NCBI RefSeq assembly: GCF_003965815.1
Contig: NZ_RXOE01000002.1
Location: 558,001 to 622,000, forward strand
DNA: 64,000 nt
Source: Variovorax gossypii
GTDB lineage: Bacteria > Pseudomonadota > Gammaproteobacteria > Burkholderiales > Burkholderiaceae_C
Reading direction: 5' to 3'
Shown: piece after piece, positions 46,578-56,765 of the stretch
How the letters are laid out: the number at the start of each line of letters is the position of its first letter
How positions within the stretch are numbered: position 1 is the first letter of the stretch
Translations under genes and position numbers: made by a program
The notes under the pieces: model-generated
Databases searched by the model: none
The model's input: only the letters and a program-made list of their open reading frames with translations
Told to the model about the DNA's origin: nothing

Positions 46578-46587
46578 TCTGCATCAA
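46574..46587 (+). promoter_or_regulatory. FNR/Anr box before ccoN
   Basis: TTGAT-CTGC-ATCAA, perfect consensus, overlapping the end of ccoS. Centre to ccoN ATG is 62.5 nt, which gives a predicted 21-nt leader for a class II promoter. Confidence 0.92.
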
Positions 46588-46642
46588 CCCACAGGGCAGG
46601 GTGCCCACGGAAACTGCCCGCAACTCAATCAAGGGCACCACG

Positions 46643-48082
46643 ATGCAACCACCGAACCCACCCGCCGCGGAATACGACGACGCCGTCGTGCGGCAATTCG
46701 CGCTCATGTCCGTGGTCTGGGGCGTGGTCGGCATGCTGGTCGGCGTGGTCATCGCTTCCCAGCTGACGTGGCCCGAGCTCAACCTCGGCATCCCATGGCT
46801 CAGCTACGGAAGGCTGCGGCCGCTGCACACCAACGCGGTGATCTTCGCGTTCGGCGGCTGCGCGCTGATGGCGACGAGTTTCCACGTGGTCCAGCGTACC
46901 TGCCAGGTGCGCCTTTTCGCGCCGAGGCTCGCGTCCTTCGTCTTCTGGGGCTGGCAGGCGGTGATCGTGGCTGCCGCCATCAGCCTGCCCATGGGCTACA
47001 CCAGCGGCAAGGAATACGCCGAGCTGGAGTGGCCCATCGACCTGCTGATCGCGGTGGTCTGGGTGGCCTACGCCGTCGTGTTCTTCGGCACCATCGGCAT
47101 GCGCAAGGTGCGCCACATCTACGTGGCGAACTGGTTCTTCGGCTCCTTCATCATCGCGGTGGCCCTGCTGCACATCGTCAACAGCGCCGAGATCCCGGCG
47201 GGCTGGATGAAGAGCTACTCGGCCTACGCCGGCGTGCAGGACGCGATGGTGCAGTGGTGGTACGGCCACAACGCCGTCGGCTTCTTCCTCACGGCGGGTT
47301 TCCTCGGGATGATGTACTACTACATCCCCAAGCAGGCGGGCCGGCCGGTGTATTCGTACCGGCTGTCCATCGTTCACTTCTGGGCGCTGATCTTCACCTA
47401 CATGTGGGCGGGCCCGCACCACCTGCACTACACGGCGCTGCCCGACTGGACGCAGTCGCTGGGCATGGTGTTCTCGCTGATCCTGCTGGCCCCGAGCTGG
47501 GGCGGCATGATCAACGGCGTGATGACGCTCTCGGGCGCGTGGCACAAGCTGCGCACCGACCCGATCCTGCGCTTCCTGATCGTGGCGCTGTCGTTCTACG
47601 GCATGTCGACCTTCGAGGGGCCGATGATGTCCATCAAGACCGTCAACGCCCTGAGCCACTACACCGACTGGACCGTCGGCCACGTGCACTCCGGCGCGCT
47701 CGGCTGGGTGGGCTTCATCACCATGGGCTCGCTCTACTACCTGATCCCGCGCATGTACGGCCGTACCGCCATGTACAGCACGAGGGCCATCGAGGCGCAT
47801 TTCTGGATCGCCACCATCGGCATCGTGCTGTACATCGCGGCGATGTGGATCGCCGGCGTGATGCAGGGCCTGATGTGGCGCTCCATCAATCCCGACGGCA
47901 CGCTCACCTACACCTTCGTGGAGAGCGTGAAGGCCACCTTCCCGTTCTACCTGGTGCGCGTGATCGGCGGCCTGCTCTATCTCAGCGGAATGCTGCTGAT
48001 GGCCTGGAACGTCTGGATGACCGTCATCTCCGGCCGCGCGGTGCGCGCCGAGATTCCGCCCCCCGCCATGGCCCATGCCTGA
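46643..48082 (+). CDS. ccoN: cbb3-type cytochrome c oxidase subunit I
   Basis: 479 residues, twelve membrane helices. '[17 protein letters not shown]' (heme b ligand His in helix 2), '[11 protein letters not shown]' (CuB ligand region with the cross-linked Tyr area), '[13 protein letters not shown]' (CuB His pair) and '[15 protein letters not shown]' (heme ligands) are all in place. Catalytic subunit of the high-affinity terminal oxidase used at low oxygen. Start ATG 46643 follows the FNR site at the expected distance. Confidence 0.97.
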   Translation: MQPPNPPAAEYDDAVVRQFALMSVVWGVVGMLVGVVIASQLTWPELNLGIPWLSYGRLRPLHTNAVIFAFGGCALMATSFHVVQRTCQVRLFAPRLASFVFWGWQAVIVAAAISLPMGYTSGKEYAELEWPIDLLIAVVWVAYAVVFFGTIGMRKVRHIYVANWFFGSFIIAVALLHIVNSAEIPAGWMKSYSAYAGVQDAMVQWWYGHNAVGFFLTAGFLGMMYYYIPKQAGRPVYSYRLSIVHFWALIFTYMWAGPHHLHYTALPDWTQSLGMVFSLILLAPSWGGMINGVMTLSGAWHKLRTDPILRFLIVALSFYGMSTFEGPMMSIKTVNALSHYTDWTVGHVHSGALGWVGFITMGSLYYLIPRMYGRTAMYSTRAIEAHFWIATIGIVLYIAAMWIAGVMQGLMWRSINPDGTLTYTFVESVKATFPFYLVRVIGGLLYLSGMLLMAWNVWMTVISGRAVRAEIPPPAMAHA

Positions 48083-48091
48083 GGACGCACG

Positions 48092-48733
48092 ATGAACCAG
48101 AACACCTCCAGCTCGAGCTCCAGTTCCGGCGGCTTCACGCACGAGAAGATCGAGACAAACAACCTGCTGATGATCGTGCTGATCCTCGTCGTGGTGGCCG
48201 TGGGCGGCCTCGTCGAGATCGTGCCGCTGTTCTTCCAGAAGTCGACCACCGAGGCGGTGCAGGGCGTCAAGCCGCTCACGCCGCTGCAGCTCGCCGGGCG
48301 CGATGTCTACCTGCGCGAGGGTTGCTACAACTGCCACTCGCAGATGATCCGCCCCTTCCGCTCGGAGACGCTGCGCTACGGCCACTACTCGGTGGCGGGC
48401 GAGTTCGTCTACGACCACCCGTTCCAGTGGGGCAGCAAGCGCACCGGTCCGGACCTGCACCGCGTGGGCGGCAAGTACAGCGACGAGTGGCACCGCATCC
48501 ACCTGAACAACCCGCGCGACGTCGTGCCCGAGTCGAACATGCCGGCCTACACCTGGCTGGAGAAGACCCCGGTCGACGCCGAGGCGCTGCCGGCCCACAT
48601 GCGCGCGCTGCGCCGAGTCGGCGTGCCATACACCGACGAGCAGATCGCCGCAGCCACGGAAGAAGTCCGGGGCAAGACGGAGATGGAAGCCACGGTCGCC
48701 TACCTGCAGTCGCTGGGCCTGGCCCTCAAGTAA
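48092..48733 (+). CDS. ccoO: cbb3 oxidase subunit II, mono-heme cytochrome c
   Basis: 213 residues. A serine-rich N-terminus, one membrane anchor (about residues 25-45), then the heme site '[14 protein letters not shown]' (CxxCH) and 'NMPAYTWL' with the Met ligand. It passes electrons from CcoP to CcoN. 9 nt after ccoN. The run of serines at residues 6-12 is longer than usual but harmless. Confidence 0.96.
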   Translation: MNQNTSSSSSSSGGFTHEKIETNNLLMIVLILVVVAVGGLVEIVPLFFQKSTTEAVQGVKPLTPLQLAGRDVYLREGCYNCHSQMIRPFRSETLRYGHYSVAGEFVYDHPFQWGSKRTGPDLHRVGGKYSDEWHRIHLNNPRDVVPESNMPAYTWLEKTPVDAEALPAHMRALRRVGVPYTDEQIAAATEEVRGKTEMEATVAYLQSLGLALK

Positions 48734-48757
48734 GCAAGGCGGCAAAGGAACCAAACC

Positions 48758-48898
48758 ATGATCGACCTCACAACACTGCGCATCGCCGCCACAGTCGTCT
48801 GCTTCGCGCTCTTCATCGGCATCGTGATCTGGGCGTACTCGCGCCGCAACGCGTCGCGCTTCCAGGAAGCGGCCCGGCTGCCCTTCGAGCAGGACTGA
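48758..48898 (+). CDS. ccoQ: cbb3 oxidase small subunit CcoQ
   Basis: 46 residues: MIDLTTLRIAATVVCFALF then a single membrane helix and the tail 'SRRNASRFQEAARLPFEQD'. The size, 'F-EAA-LPF' ending and place between ccoO and ccoP identify CcoQ, which stabilises the complex. Confidence 0.93.
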   Translation: MIDLTTLRIAATVVCFALFIGIVIWAYSRRNASRFQEAARLPFEQD

Positions 48899-48911
48899 AG
48901 GGAGAAGCACG

Positions 48912-49832
48912 ATGAGCGATTTCATCAACCGTTTCTGGTCGGACTACGTGGCGGTGGTCTCGCTGCTGAGCATCCTCGGCTGCGTGATCCTGCTGTGGCT
49001 CACGGCCCGCAAGCGCGTCGCGGCCAGCGCCGACAACACCACCGGCCACGTGTGGGACGAAGACCTGCGCGAGGCCAACAATCCGCTGCCCATGTGGTGG
49101 GTCGGCCTGTTCGTGCTGACCATCGTCTTCGGGCTGGGCTACCTCGCGGTCTTTCCGGGCCTGGGGAGCTTTCGCGGGCAGTCCGACTGGACTTCGCGCG
49201 GCGAGTACGAGGCGGAAGTCGCCCGGGCCACGCAGGAACTCGCGCCGGTCTACGCGAAGTACGCCGCCATGCCGGTCGAGGAGGTCGCCAGGGACCCGCA
49301 GGCCCGGGCCATCGGCGAGCGCCTCTTCATGGGCAACTGCGCCCAGTGCCACGGCTCCGATGCGCGCGGCAGCAAGGGCTTTCCCAACCTGACCGACAAG
49401 GACTGGCTGCACGGCGGCACGCCCGAGAAGATCATCGAGACGATCACCAAGGGGCGCGTGGGCGTGATGCCGCCCATGGCAGCCGCCGTCGGCTCGCCCG
49501 ACGACGTGAAGAACGTCGCCAACTACGTTCTGAGCCTGTCCGGCGAGCCGCACGACTCAGTGCGCGCAGGCCTCGGGAAGTCGAAGTTCACGGCCTGCGC
49601 CGCCTGCCACGGCATCGGCGGCGTCGGCAACCAGGCGCTCGGTGCGCCAAACCTCAGCGACAGGATCTGGCTCCACGGCTACGGCGAGGCCGCCATCATC
49701 CAGATGATCAACTCGGGCAAGCACAACGAGATGCCCGCGCAGGAAGGCCGCCTCACAGAAGCGCAGATCCGCATGGTCGCGTCGTATGTCTGGGGGCTCT
49801 CCAACAACAGCGCGGTCGCGTCCACGCCCTGA
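48912..49832 (+). CDS. ccoP: cbb3 oxidase subunit III, di-heme cytochrome c
   Basis: 306 residues. N-terminal helix, 'GHVWDEDLREANNPLPMWW' (the typical CcoP/FixP entry), a second helix, then two heme sites 'CAQCHG' and 'CAACHG' each with a later Met ligand. It receives electrons from the bc1 complex or a soluble cytochrome. Start 13 nt after ccoQ. Confidence 0.97.
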   Translation: MSDFINRFWSDYVAVVSLLSILGCVILLWLTARKRVAASADNTTGHVWDEDLREANNPLPMWWVGLFVLTIVFGLGYLAVFPGLGSFRGQSDWTSRGEYEAEVARATQELAPVYAKYAAMPVEEVARDPQARAIGERLFMGNCAQCHGSDARGSKGFPNLTDKDWLHGGTPEKIIETITKGRVGVMPPMAAAVGSPDDVKNVANYVLSLSGEPHDSVRAGLGKSKFTACAACHGIGGVGNQALGAPNLSDRIWLHGYGEAAIIQMINSGKHNEMPAQEGRLTEAQIRMVASYVWGLSNNSAVASTP

Positions 49833-49847
49833 AGCCGGCGGCCAGCC

Positions 49848-51275
<1,428 letters not shown>

Positions 51276-51284
51276 GAGGTCGAC

Positions 51285-51602
51285 ATGAATGCAGCAGCAA
51301 CCACGATGAACGCAAAGGCAAAGGACAGCACGCAAGGGCCGGCAGCCCGGCCCTGGTGGCGCTATCCGCTGTTGTGGATGGTGATCGGCGGCCCGCTGGC
51401 CGTGATGGTCGCGAGCTTCGTGACCTTCTGGCTCGCATGGCGCAGCCCGGACGCGCTGGTGTCCGAGGACTACTACCGCGAGGGCGTCGAGATCAACAGG
51501 ACGCTGGCCGCGAAGAAGCTTCTGCCCGCGCTGGCCGGCCGCAACCACGCGACCACGCCGGCGGACGACGTGCCGCTGCCGGCCCGGAAGGCGGCGCCAT
51601 GA
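51285..51602 (+). CDS. ccoH: cbb3 maturation protein CcoH (FixH family)
   Basis: 105 residues: one membrane helix ('WMVIGGPLAVMVASFVTFWL'), then 'DALVSEDYYREGVEIN', the FixH signature (V--DYY--G--IN). It is shorter than rhizobial FixH, as in other beta-proteobacteria. Overlaps the next gene by ATGA. Confidence 0.88.
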   Translation: MNAAATTMNAKAKDSTQGPAARPWWRYPLLWMVIGGPLAVMVASFVTFWLAWRSPDALVSEDYYREGVEINRTLAAKKLLPALAGRNHATTPADDVPLPARKAAP

Positions 51603-51865
51603 ACGGTTTTCGCCAGTTCGCGGCCGTGTTGTGGCCTTCCTTCCTGGTGGCCTGCGGCATGGAGGTGCTGGTGTTCGCGCTCGTCGATCCCATCAACACG
51701 TTCTGCGGCGCCGACGCGCTGCGCATGTCGCGCCAGGGCATCTACACCGGTGCCTTCTTCGTCTTCTGGCTGATGGCGGCGGCGTCGAGCGCATGCACCG
51801 CGCTGCTCGCAGGCCCTCTTGCGCCTGAAGGCTCCGAAGCTTCCCTTGGGACGCCCCTGCAATGA
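51599..51865 (+). CDS. Small membrane protein in the cco cluster, unassigned
   Basis: 88 residues, two membrane helices (about 6-27 and 48-70) with 'PINTFCGADALRMSRQGIYTG' between them. It overlaps ccoH on one side and hemN on the other (ATGA at both), so it is translated as part of the oxidase operon. Not a known Cco protein to me; a maturation helper is a reasonable guess. Confidence 0.75.
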   Translation: MNGFRQFAAVLWPSFLVACGMEVLVFALVDPINTFCGADALRMSRQGIYTGAFFVFWLMAAASSACTALLAGPLAPEGSEASLGTPLQ

Positions 51866-53286
51866 CTTCCGCCGCTTTCGCTCCTGTTCCCGCCGCCACC
51901 GCCGATGCCGGACCGGTTGCGCTGCCCGTCGACCTGCTGCGGCAGTTCGACGTTCCCGGACCGCGCTACACCTCGTACCCCACGGCGGACCGGTTCGTCG
52001 AGGCCTTCGGGGCCGACGAATACGCGCAGGCGCTGCGCCGACGGCGCGAGGCGGGCGCGCTGGCGCCGCCGCTGTCGCTGTATGTCCATATCCCGTTCTG
52101 CGAGTCGCTGTGCTACTACTGCGCGTGCAACAAGATCGTCACCCGGCACCATGAGCGCGGCCGCCAGTACCTGGCCGACCTGGCGCGCGAGGCGGAACTC
52201 CAGGCCGCGCAGTTGGGCCGGGGCGCCACCGTCGGCCATCTGCACCTGGGGGGAGGCTCGCCCACATTCCTGGACGATTCGGAGCTCGGCGAACTCATGG
52301 CGCTGCTGCACCGGTCCTTCGCCTTCGTGCCCGGCGGCGAGCGCTCCATCGAGATCGATCCGCGCACGGTGGACGCGAGCCGGCTCTCGAACCTCGCCGC
52401 GCTGGGCTTCAACCGCCTGAGCTTCGGCGTGCAGGACTTCGATCCGGCGGTCCAGCAGGCCGTGCATCGCATCCAGCCGGCGCACCAGGTCTTCGCACTG
52501 ATGGCCGCCGCGCGCGAGCTGGGCTTCGAGTCGATCAACGTCGACCTGATCTACGGCCTGCCGCGCCAGGACGACGCTTCGTTCGAGCGCACGCTGGCGC
52601 AGGTCCGCGAGCTGAGGCCCGATCGCATCGCGCTCTACGCCTATGCGCACCTGCCCGAGCGCTTCAAGCCGCAGCGGCGCATTTGCGTCGCGGAGCTGCC
52701 GGACGCCGCCGCACGGGTGCGCATGCTCGCAAGCGCGATCGCGCGGCTCACCGAGGCAGGCTATGTCTACATCGGCATGGATCACTTCGCGCTGCCCGAC
52801 GATCCCCTGGCCGTCGCCAGGAAGGAAGGCCGGCTGCATCGCGACTTCCAGGGTTACGGCACCCGGCCCGACGGCGACCTGATCGCCCTGGGCATCTCGG
52901 GCATCGGCCGAGTCGGCGCCACCTACAGCCAGAATGCCAAGAGCCTCGACGAGTACCGCGATCTTCTGGACCAGGGCCGCCTGCCGGTGGTGCGGGGCCT
53001 CGCGCTCTCGCGCGACGACCTGCTGCGGCGCGAGGTGATCATGGCGCTGATGTGCCGCGGCCGGATCGACTTCGACGCCATGGGCGAGTCGTTCGCCATC
53101 GACTTCCGGCGCTACTTCGCAGTCGAGTTCGCGGCGCTCGGGCCGCTGGTCGCCAATGGCCTGGTGCGGCTGAGCGACCACGACCTCGTCGTCACGCCGC
53201 AGGGCTGGTTCCTCGTGCGCGCGGTCGCCATGGTGTTCGACCGGTACTGCCGCGCGAACCGCTCGCGCTTTTCCCGCGTGGTCTGA
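51862..53286 (+). CDS. hemN: Oxygen-independent coproporphyrinogen III dehydrogenase
   Basis: 474 residues. Radical-SAM motif 'IPFCESLCYYCACN' (Cys80, Cys84, Cys87, with the extra Cys89 typical of true HemN), 'HLGGGSPTFL', 'SFGVQDFDPAVQ' and 'DLIYGLPRQ'. It makes protoporphyrinogen for heme without oxygen, which suits expression with the heme-rich cbb3 oxidase. ATGA overlap with the preceding gene. Confidence 0.95.
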   Translation: MTSAAFAPVPAATADAGPVALPVDLLRQFDVPGPRYTSYPTADRFVEAFGADEYAQALRRRREAGALAPPLSLYVHIPFCESLCYYCACNKIVTRHHERGRQYLADLAREAELQAAQLGRGATVGHLHLGGGSPTFLDDSELGELMALLHRSFAFVPGGERSIEIDPRTVDASRLSNLAALGFNRLSFGVQDFDPAVQQAVHRIQPAHQVFALMAAARELGFESINVDLIYGLPRQDDASFERTLAQVRELRPDRIALYAYAHLPERFKPQRRICVAELPDAAARVRMLASAIARLTEAGYVYIGMDHFALPDDPLAVARKEGRLHRDFQGYGTRPDGDLIALGISGIGRVGATYSQNAKSLDEYRDLLDQGRLPVVRGLALSRDDLLRREVIMALMCRGRIDFDAMGESFAIDFRRYFAVEFAALGPLVANGLVRLSDHDLVVTPQGWFLVRAVAMVFDRYCRANRSRFSRVV

Positions 53287-53288
53287 GC

Positions 53289-53990
53289 ATGCAGCTCGCG
53301 CTCGCCGGTGCCGCGCTTCTCATGGGCCTTGCAGGAGGACCGCACTGCGTCGCGATGTGCGGCGCGGCTTCGTCGGCGGTGATCCGGATCGTGCCGCTCG
53401 CGCCGGCGGGGCAGGGCGCGGCGACGGCATTCGCGGCGCCCGGGGCGTTCCATCTGGGGCGCATCGCGAGCTACGCGATCGCAGGCGCCATCGCCGCGGC
53501 GAGCGTCGACAGCCTGGCGCTGGCCAGCACCCGGGTCGCCGCGCTGCGGCCGCTCTGGGTGCTGCTGCATGTCTTCGTGTTCGCCTGGGGTGCGATGCTG
53601 GCCGCCACCGGACGGCAGCCGCTGTGGGCGCAGCGCATCGGCCGTTCGCTCGAATCGCGCCTTCGCCCGCACGCGGGCGGCACCTGGCTGGGCGTGCTCG
53701 CGACCGGACTTCTGTGGGTGGCGCTGCCGTGCGGGCTGCTCTATTCGGCGCTGATGCTGGCGGGGCTGGGCAACGGGCCGCTGCAGGGCGCTGCGCTGAT
53801 GGCGTTGTTCGCGACCGGCAGCGGCATCTCGCTGCTCGCCGGGCCATGGCTCTGGCAGCGCCTGCGCCTGGCCGGCAACGGCACGCGCCAGGGCTGGGGT
53901 ACCCGGGTGGCCGGCATGCTGCTGGCCGGCGTGGCGGTGCATGCCCTGTGGTCGGATCTCGTCCGGCAGATCGACGCCTGGTGCCGCTGA
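53289..53990 (+). CDS. SafE/TauE (UreH-domain) membrane protein
   Basis: 233 residues, about six helices. 'LMGLAGGPHCVAMCGAASSA' with the conserved GxHCxxMCG metal-like motif and 'LGRIASYAIAGAIAA' mark the UreH/SafE group often found beside ccoGHIS, where it probably helps metal supply to the oxidase. Start 53289, 2 nt after the hemN stop. Last gene of the operon. Confidence 0.85.
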   Translation: MQLALAGAALLMGLAGGPHCVAMCGAASSAVIRIVPLAPAGQGAATAFAAPGAFHLGRIASYAIAGAIAAASVDSLALASTRVAALRPLWVLLHVFVFAWGAMLAATGRQPLWAQRIGRSLESRLRPHAGGTWLGVLATGLLWVALPCGLLYSALMLAGLGNGPLQGAALMALFATGSGISLLAGPWLWQRLRLAGNGTRQGWGTRVAGMLLAGVAVHALWSDLVRQIDAWCR

Positions 53991-54018
53991 AGGAGCCTTG
54001 CGGTGATTCCTGCCGACG

Positions 54019-54123
54019 TCAGTCCAGCGTGATCCACCGGATGAACAGCTGCAGCACGAACCACAGGAAGGCCGCGCCCAGCGCGGCGCAGACGGCGGCG
54101 AGAAGCACGAGGTAGATGGACAT
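54019..54123 (-). CDS. 34-residue single-helix membrane protein
   Basis: MSIYLVLLAAVCAALGAAFL then 'WFVLQLFIRWITLD': one membrane helix and a short tail. A GAGGG site lies before the ATG at 54123. It follows the DUF2892 gene on the same strand by 29 nt. Small size lowers certainty. Confidence 0.55.
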   Translation of the reverse strand: MSIYLVLLAAVCAALGAAFLWFVLQLFIRWITLD

Positions 54124-54152
54124 CCGGTTTCCCTCGGTGCGTCGGTGCGGGT

Positions 54153-54368
54153 TCATTCCCGCCCTCGGCGCCCGTCGCGCGGCCCGGTGCTGAAGCCGAA
54201 GAGGGAGTAGACCGGGCAATTGCCGACCACGCCCGTCAGCAACGCCACCACGCCGAAGTAGCCCCAGAACCCGATGATTCCCTTGGCCGCCAGCGCGATC
54301 AGCAGCACGCCCGCACCGATGCGCAGCGCGCGGTCGAGGAGTCCGACATTGTTCGACAGGAAGGGCAT
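54153..54368 (-). CDS. DUF2892 inner-membrane protein (YgaP-like TM domain)
   Basis: 71 residues. 'NVGLLDRALRIGAGVLLIAL' and 'GVVALLTGVVGNCPVYSLFG' are the two halves of DUF2892 (conserved N-G-LDR-LR and G-CP-Y). The start at 54368 has AGGAG and sits 23 nt after the promoter predicted from the FNR-like site at 54426-54439. Related domains occur with rhodaneses. Confidence 0.85.
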   Translation of the reverse strand: MPFLSNNVGLLDRALRIGAGVLLIALAAKGIIGFWGYFGVVALLTGVVGNCPVYSLFGFSTGPRDGRRGRE

Positions 54369-54425
54369 GGACTTTCTCCTTGGACGGTGTGGAGAACATC
54401 TTGCGCGCGCGGGCATCGGGTGATG

Positions 54426-54439
54426 TTGAGATGGATCAA
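54426..54439. promoter_or_regulatory. FNR-like box (DUF2892 / UspA divergent promoter)
   Basis: TTGAG-ATGG-ATCAA, one mismatch to consensus. The centre lies 64.5 nt from the DUF2892 start, the same spacing as the other sites here; it may also serve the plus-strand UspA gene at 54559. Confidence 0.75.
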
Positions 54440-54558
54440 GCACCGGCATCCGCGCCATCGCCTCGCGGCGTGCGGCGGTTGATGCAGCGCAAGCCCGCGC
54501 GGGACACGCGGGCCTAAGGTCGCTCCCATCGCATTCCGCGCATCCAAGGAGAGCCTTC

Positions 54559-55383
54559 ATGCAGACCCCGAAATCCATCCTGCTTCACCTCGACGGCTCG
54601 GCCCGCACGGCAGAGCGCATCAGGCTGGCCCGGCAGCTCGCCGAGACTTTCGACGCCGAAGTGACCGCTCAGCCTTGCACCCTGTCGGCGCTCATGCGCT
54701 ACCCGTACGCCATCGAGGCGGCAGCCGAAGCGGTCGCGATCATGCAGGAGATCGACAAGGAAGCACGCGACAGGATGCATGCCGCATTCATGACGCACGG
54801 CGCGGGCTCGCCGCGCCTGCACTGGGCCGAACCTGAGAGCGACGGCCCCTGGGCATTCGCGCGGCGTGCCCTCTATGCCGACCTGCTGGTCCTCGGCCAG
54901 CGCGACCGCAACGACCCGATGGACGGCGAGCTGCCCGGCGACTTCCTGCCCAGCGTGCTGGTGGACAGCGGCCGGCCGGCGCTGGTGCTGCCCTATGCGG
55001 GTCCGGTCGGTCCCATCGGCCGCACCGTGCTTGTCGCATGGAAGGAAACCCGCGAGTCCGCGCGCGCGGTGACGGCCGCGTTGCCATGGCTGCGCAAGGC
55101 GGCCCGCGTGCATGCCGTGGCCTACGGCGAGGGCGCGCAGGCATCGCTCGGGCGCCTGCAGGACTATCTCCGGATGCAGGGCGTTCACGACCTCTCCCTG
55201 CATCCCGGCGGCGACAAGGAAGACGATGTCGGCAACAGGCTGCTGTCCTTCGCCTCCGACGTGTCGGCCGACATGCTGGTGATGGGCTGCTACGGCCACA
55301 GCCGGGCGCGCGAATGGGTGCTGGGCGGAGCCACGCTGTCCATGCTCCAGTGGATGACGCTGCCCGTGCTGATGTCGCATTGA
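54559..55383 (+). CDS. Tandem universal stress protein
   Basis: 274 residues, two UspA-type halves: 'KSILLHLDGSARTAERIRLA' opens the first and 'RTVLVAWKETRESARAVTAALPWL' the second; the second ends in 'DMLVMGCYGHSRAREWVLGGATLSML', the ATP-loop. Likely acts in survival without oxygen. The beta-CASP hydrolase gene begins 7 nt after its stop. Confidence 0.88.
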   Translation: MQTPKSILLHLDGSARTAERIRLARQLAETFDAEVTAQPCTLSALMRYPYAIEAAAEAVAIMQEIDKEARDRMHAAFMTHGAGSPRLHWAEPESDGPWAFARRALYADLLVLGQRDRNDPMDGELPGDFLPSVLVDSGRPALVLPYAGPVGPIGRTVLVAWKETRESARAVTAALPWLRKAARVHAVAYGEGAQASLGRLQDYLRMQGVHDLSLHPGGDKEDDVGNRLLSFASDVSADMLVMGCYGHSRAREWVLGGATLSMLQWMTLPVLMSH

Positions 55384-55390
55384 GGCCGCC

Positions 55391-56743
55391 GTGCGCATCG
55401 ACTTTCTCGGCGGCACGGGCACCGTCACCGGCTCGAAGTACCTGCTGACGCACGAGGGCCGGCGGCTGCTGGTCGACTGCGGGTTGTTCCAGGGCCTGAA
55501 GCAGCTGCGCCTGCGCAACTGGGACGAGCTGCCGGTCGACCCCGCCGGCATCGACGCCGTGCTGCTTACGCATGCGCACATGGATCACAGCGGCTTCGTG
55601 CCGCGGCTGGTCCGGCTCGGCTTCAAGGGCAGGGTGTACTGCAGCGCGGCCACCCGTGAACTCTGCGAACTGCTGCTGCCCGACTCGGGCCGCCTGCAGG
55701 AAGAAGACGCCGATTTCGCCAACCGCCACGGCCGCTCGAAGCACAAGCCCGCGCTGCCTCTCTACACGGAAGAGGACGCCCGTGCCGCCCTGAAGCGCTT
55801 CGAGCCCGTCGGGTTCGCACAGGAGTGCTCCCCGTGGCCAGGCTGGTCCTGGCAGCTGCGCAGGGCCGGCCACATCCTCGGCGCGGCCAGCCTGCGCATC
55901 GGCTGGGAAGGCTCCAGCATCCTGTTCTCGGGCGACCTGGGGCGCAACGACGACCTGCTGATGCGTCCGCCCGAGGCGGCAGCCGCCGCGGACTACGTGG
56001 TGGTGGAGTCGACCTACGGCGACCGCAGGCATCCCGCCGCGGACACGCTCTCCGAGCTGGCCGGAGTGATCAACCGCACGGCCGCGCGCGGCGGCATCGT
56101 GGTGATACCGGCCTTTGCCGTGGGGCGCGCGCAGACGCTGCTGCATTGCATCCAGCTGCTCAAGCAGGCGCGGCGCATTCCCGACATGCCGGTCTACCTG
56201 AACAGCCCGATGGCGGCGGACGCCACACGCATCTACCGCAGGCATCTGGATGAACACCGCCTGAGCGCCGAACAGTGCGCCGCGATGCAGGGAAAGACCA
56301 TCATCGTCAACACGATCGAGGAGTCCCGCCGGCTGAACAGCCTGGGCTTTCCGTCGATCATCGTCTCGGCCAGCGGCATGGCCACCGGCGGACGGGTGCT
56401 GCATCACCTGAAGGCCTATGCGCCCGATGCCCGCAACACGATCCTGTTCGCGGGCTTCCAGGCCGCGGGCACGCGAGGCGCGGCAATGGTGGGCGGCGTC
56501 GACGCGATCAAGATCCACGGCGCCTATGTGCCGGTGCGCGCGGAGGTCGCGAACCTCGAGACGCTGTCGGCCCATGCCGACCGCGACGAGCTGCTCGCCT
56601 GGCTCGGCACCCAGCGCTCGCCCCGCCGGGTGTTCGTGACCCATGGGGAGCCGGTGGCCTCCGATGCCTTGCGGCTGGCCATCGAGGAACGCCACGGCTG
56701 GCCGTGTACCGTGCCCGACTATCGCGAGTCGCGCGAACTCTGA
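55391..56743 (+). CDS. Metallo-beta-lactamase / beta-CASP hydrolase (RNA-processing type)
   Basis: 450 residues. 'GGTGTVTGSKYLL' and 'LLTHAHMDHSG' (His61, His63, Asp65, His66 bind two zinc ions), 'SGDLGR', then the beta-CASP insert with 'PAFAVGRAQTLL', 'NSPMA', 'SASGMATGGRVLHHL' and 'SAHADRDEL'. These are the motifs of archaeal/bacterial CPSF-like nucleases. Such genes often accompany anaerobic UspA genes in proteobacteria; a role in RNA turnover is inference. GTG start with TGAGG upstream. Confidence 0.9.
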   Translation: MRIDFLGGTGTVTGSKYLLTHEGRRLLVDCGLFQGLKQLRLRNWDELPVDPAGIDAVLLTHAHMDHSGFVPRLVRLGFKGRVYCSAATRELCELLLPDSGRLQEEDADFANRHGRSKHKPALPLYTEEDARAALKRFEPVGFAQECSPWPGWSWQLRRAGHILGAASLRIGWEGSSILFSGDLGRNDDLLMRPPEAAAAADYVVVESTYGDRRHPAADTLSELAGVINRTAARGGIVVIPAFAVGRAQTLLHCIQLLKQARRIPDMPVYLNSPMAADATRIYRRHLDEHRLSAEQCAAMQGKTIIVNTIEESRRLNSLGFPSIIVSASGMATGGRVLHHLKAYAPDARNTILFAGFQAAGTRGAAMVGGVDAIKIHGAYVPVRAEVANLETLSAHADRDELLAWLGTQRSPRRVFVTHGEPVASDALRLAIEERHGWPCTVPDYRESREL

Positions 56744-56765
56744 AGCATGCCGCGGCTTTTCCCGG

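Noticed and set aside
46625..48928. Very long minus-strand open frame across ccoN-ccoO
   Set aside because: Antisense shadow with His/Arg/Gln-rich low-complexity translation; the plus-strand genes are unmistakable.
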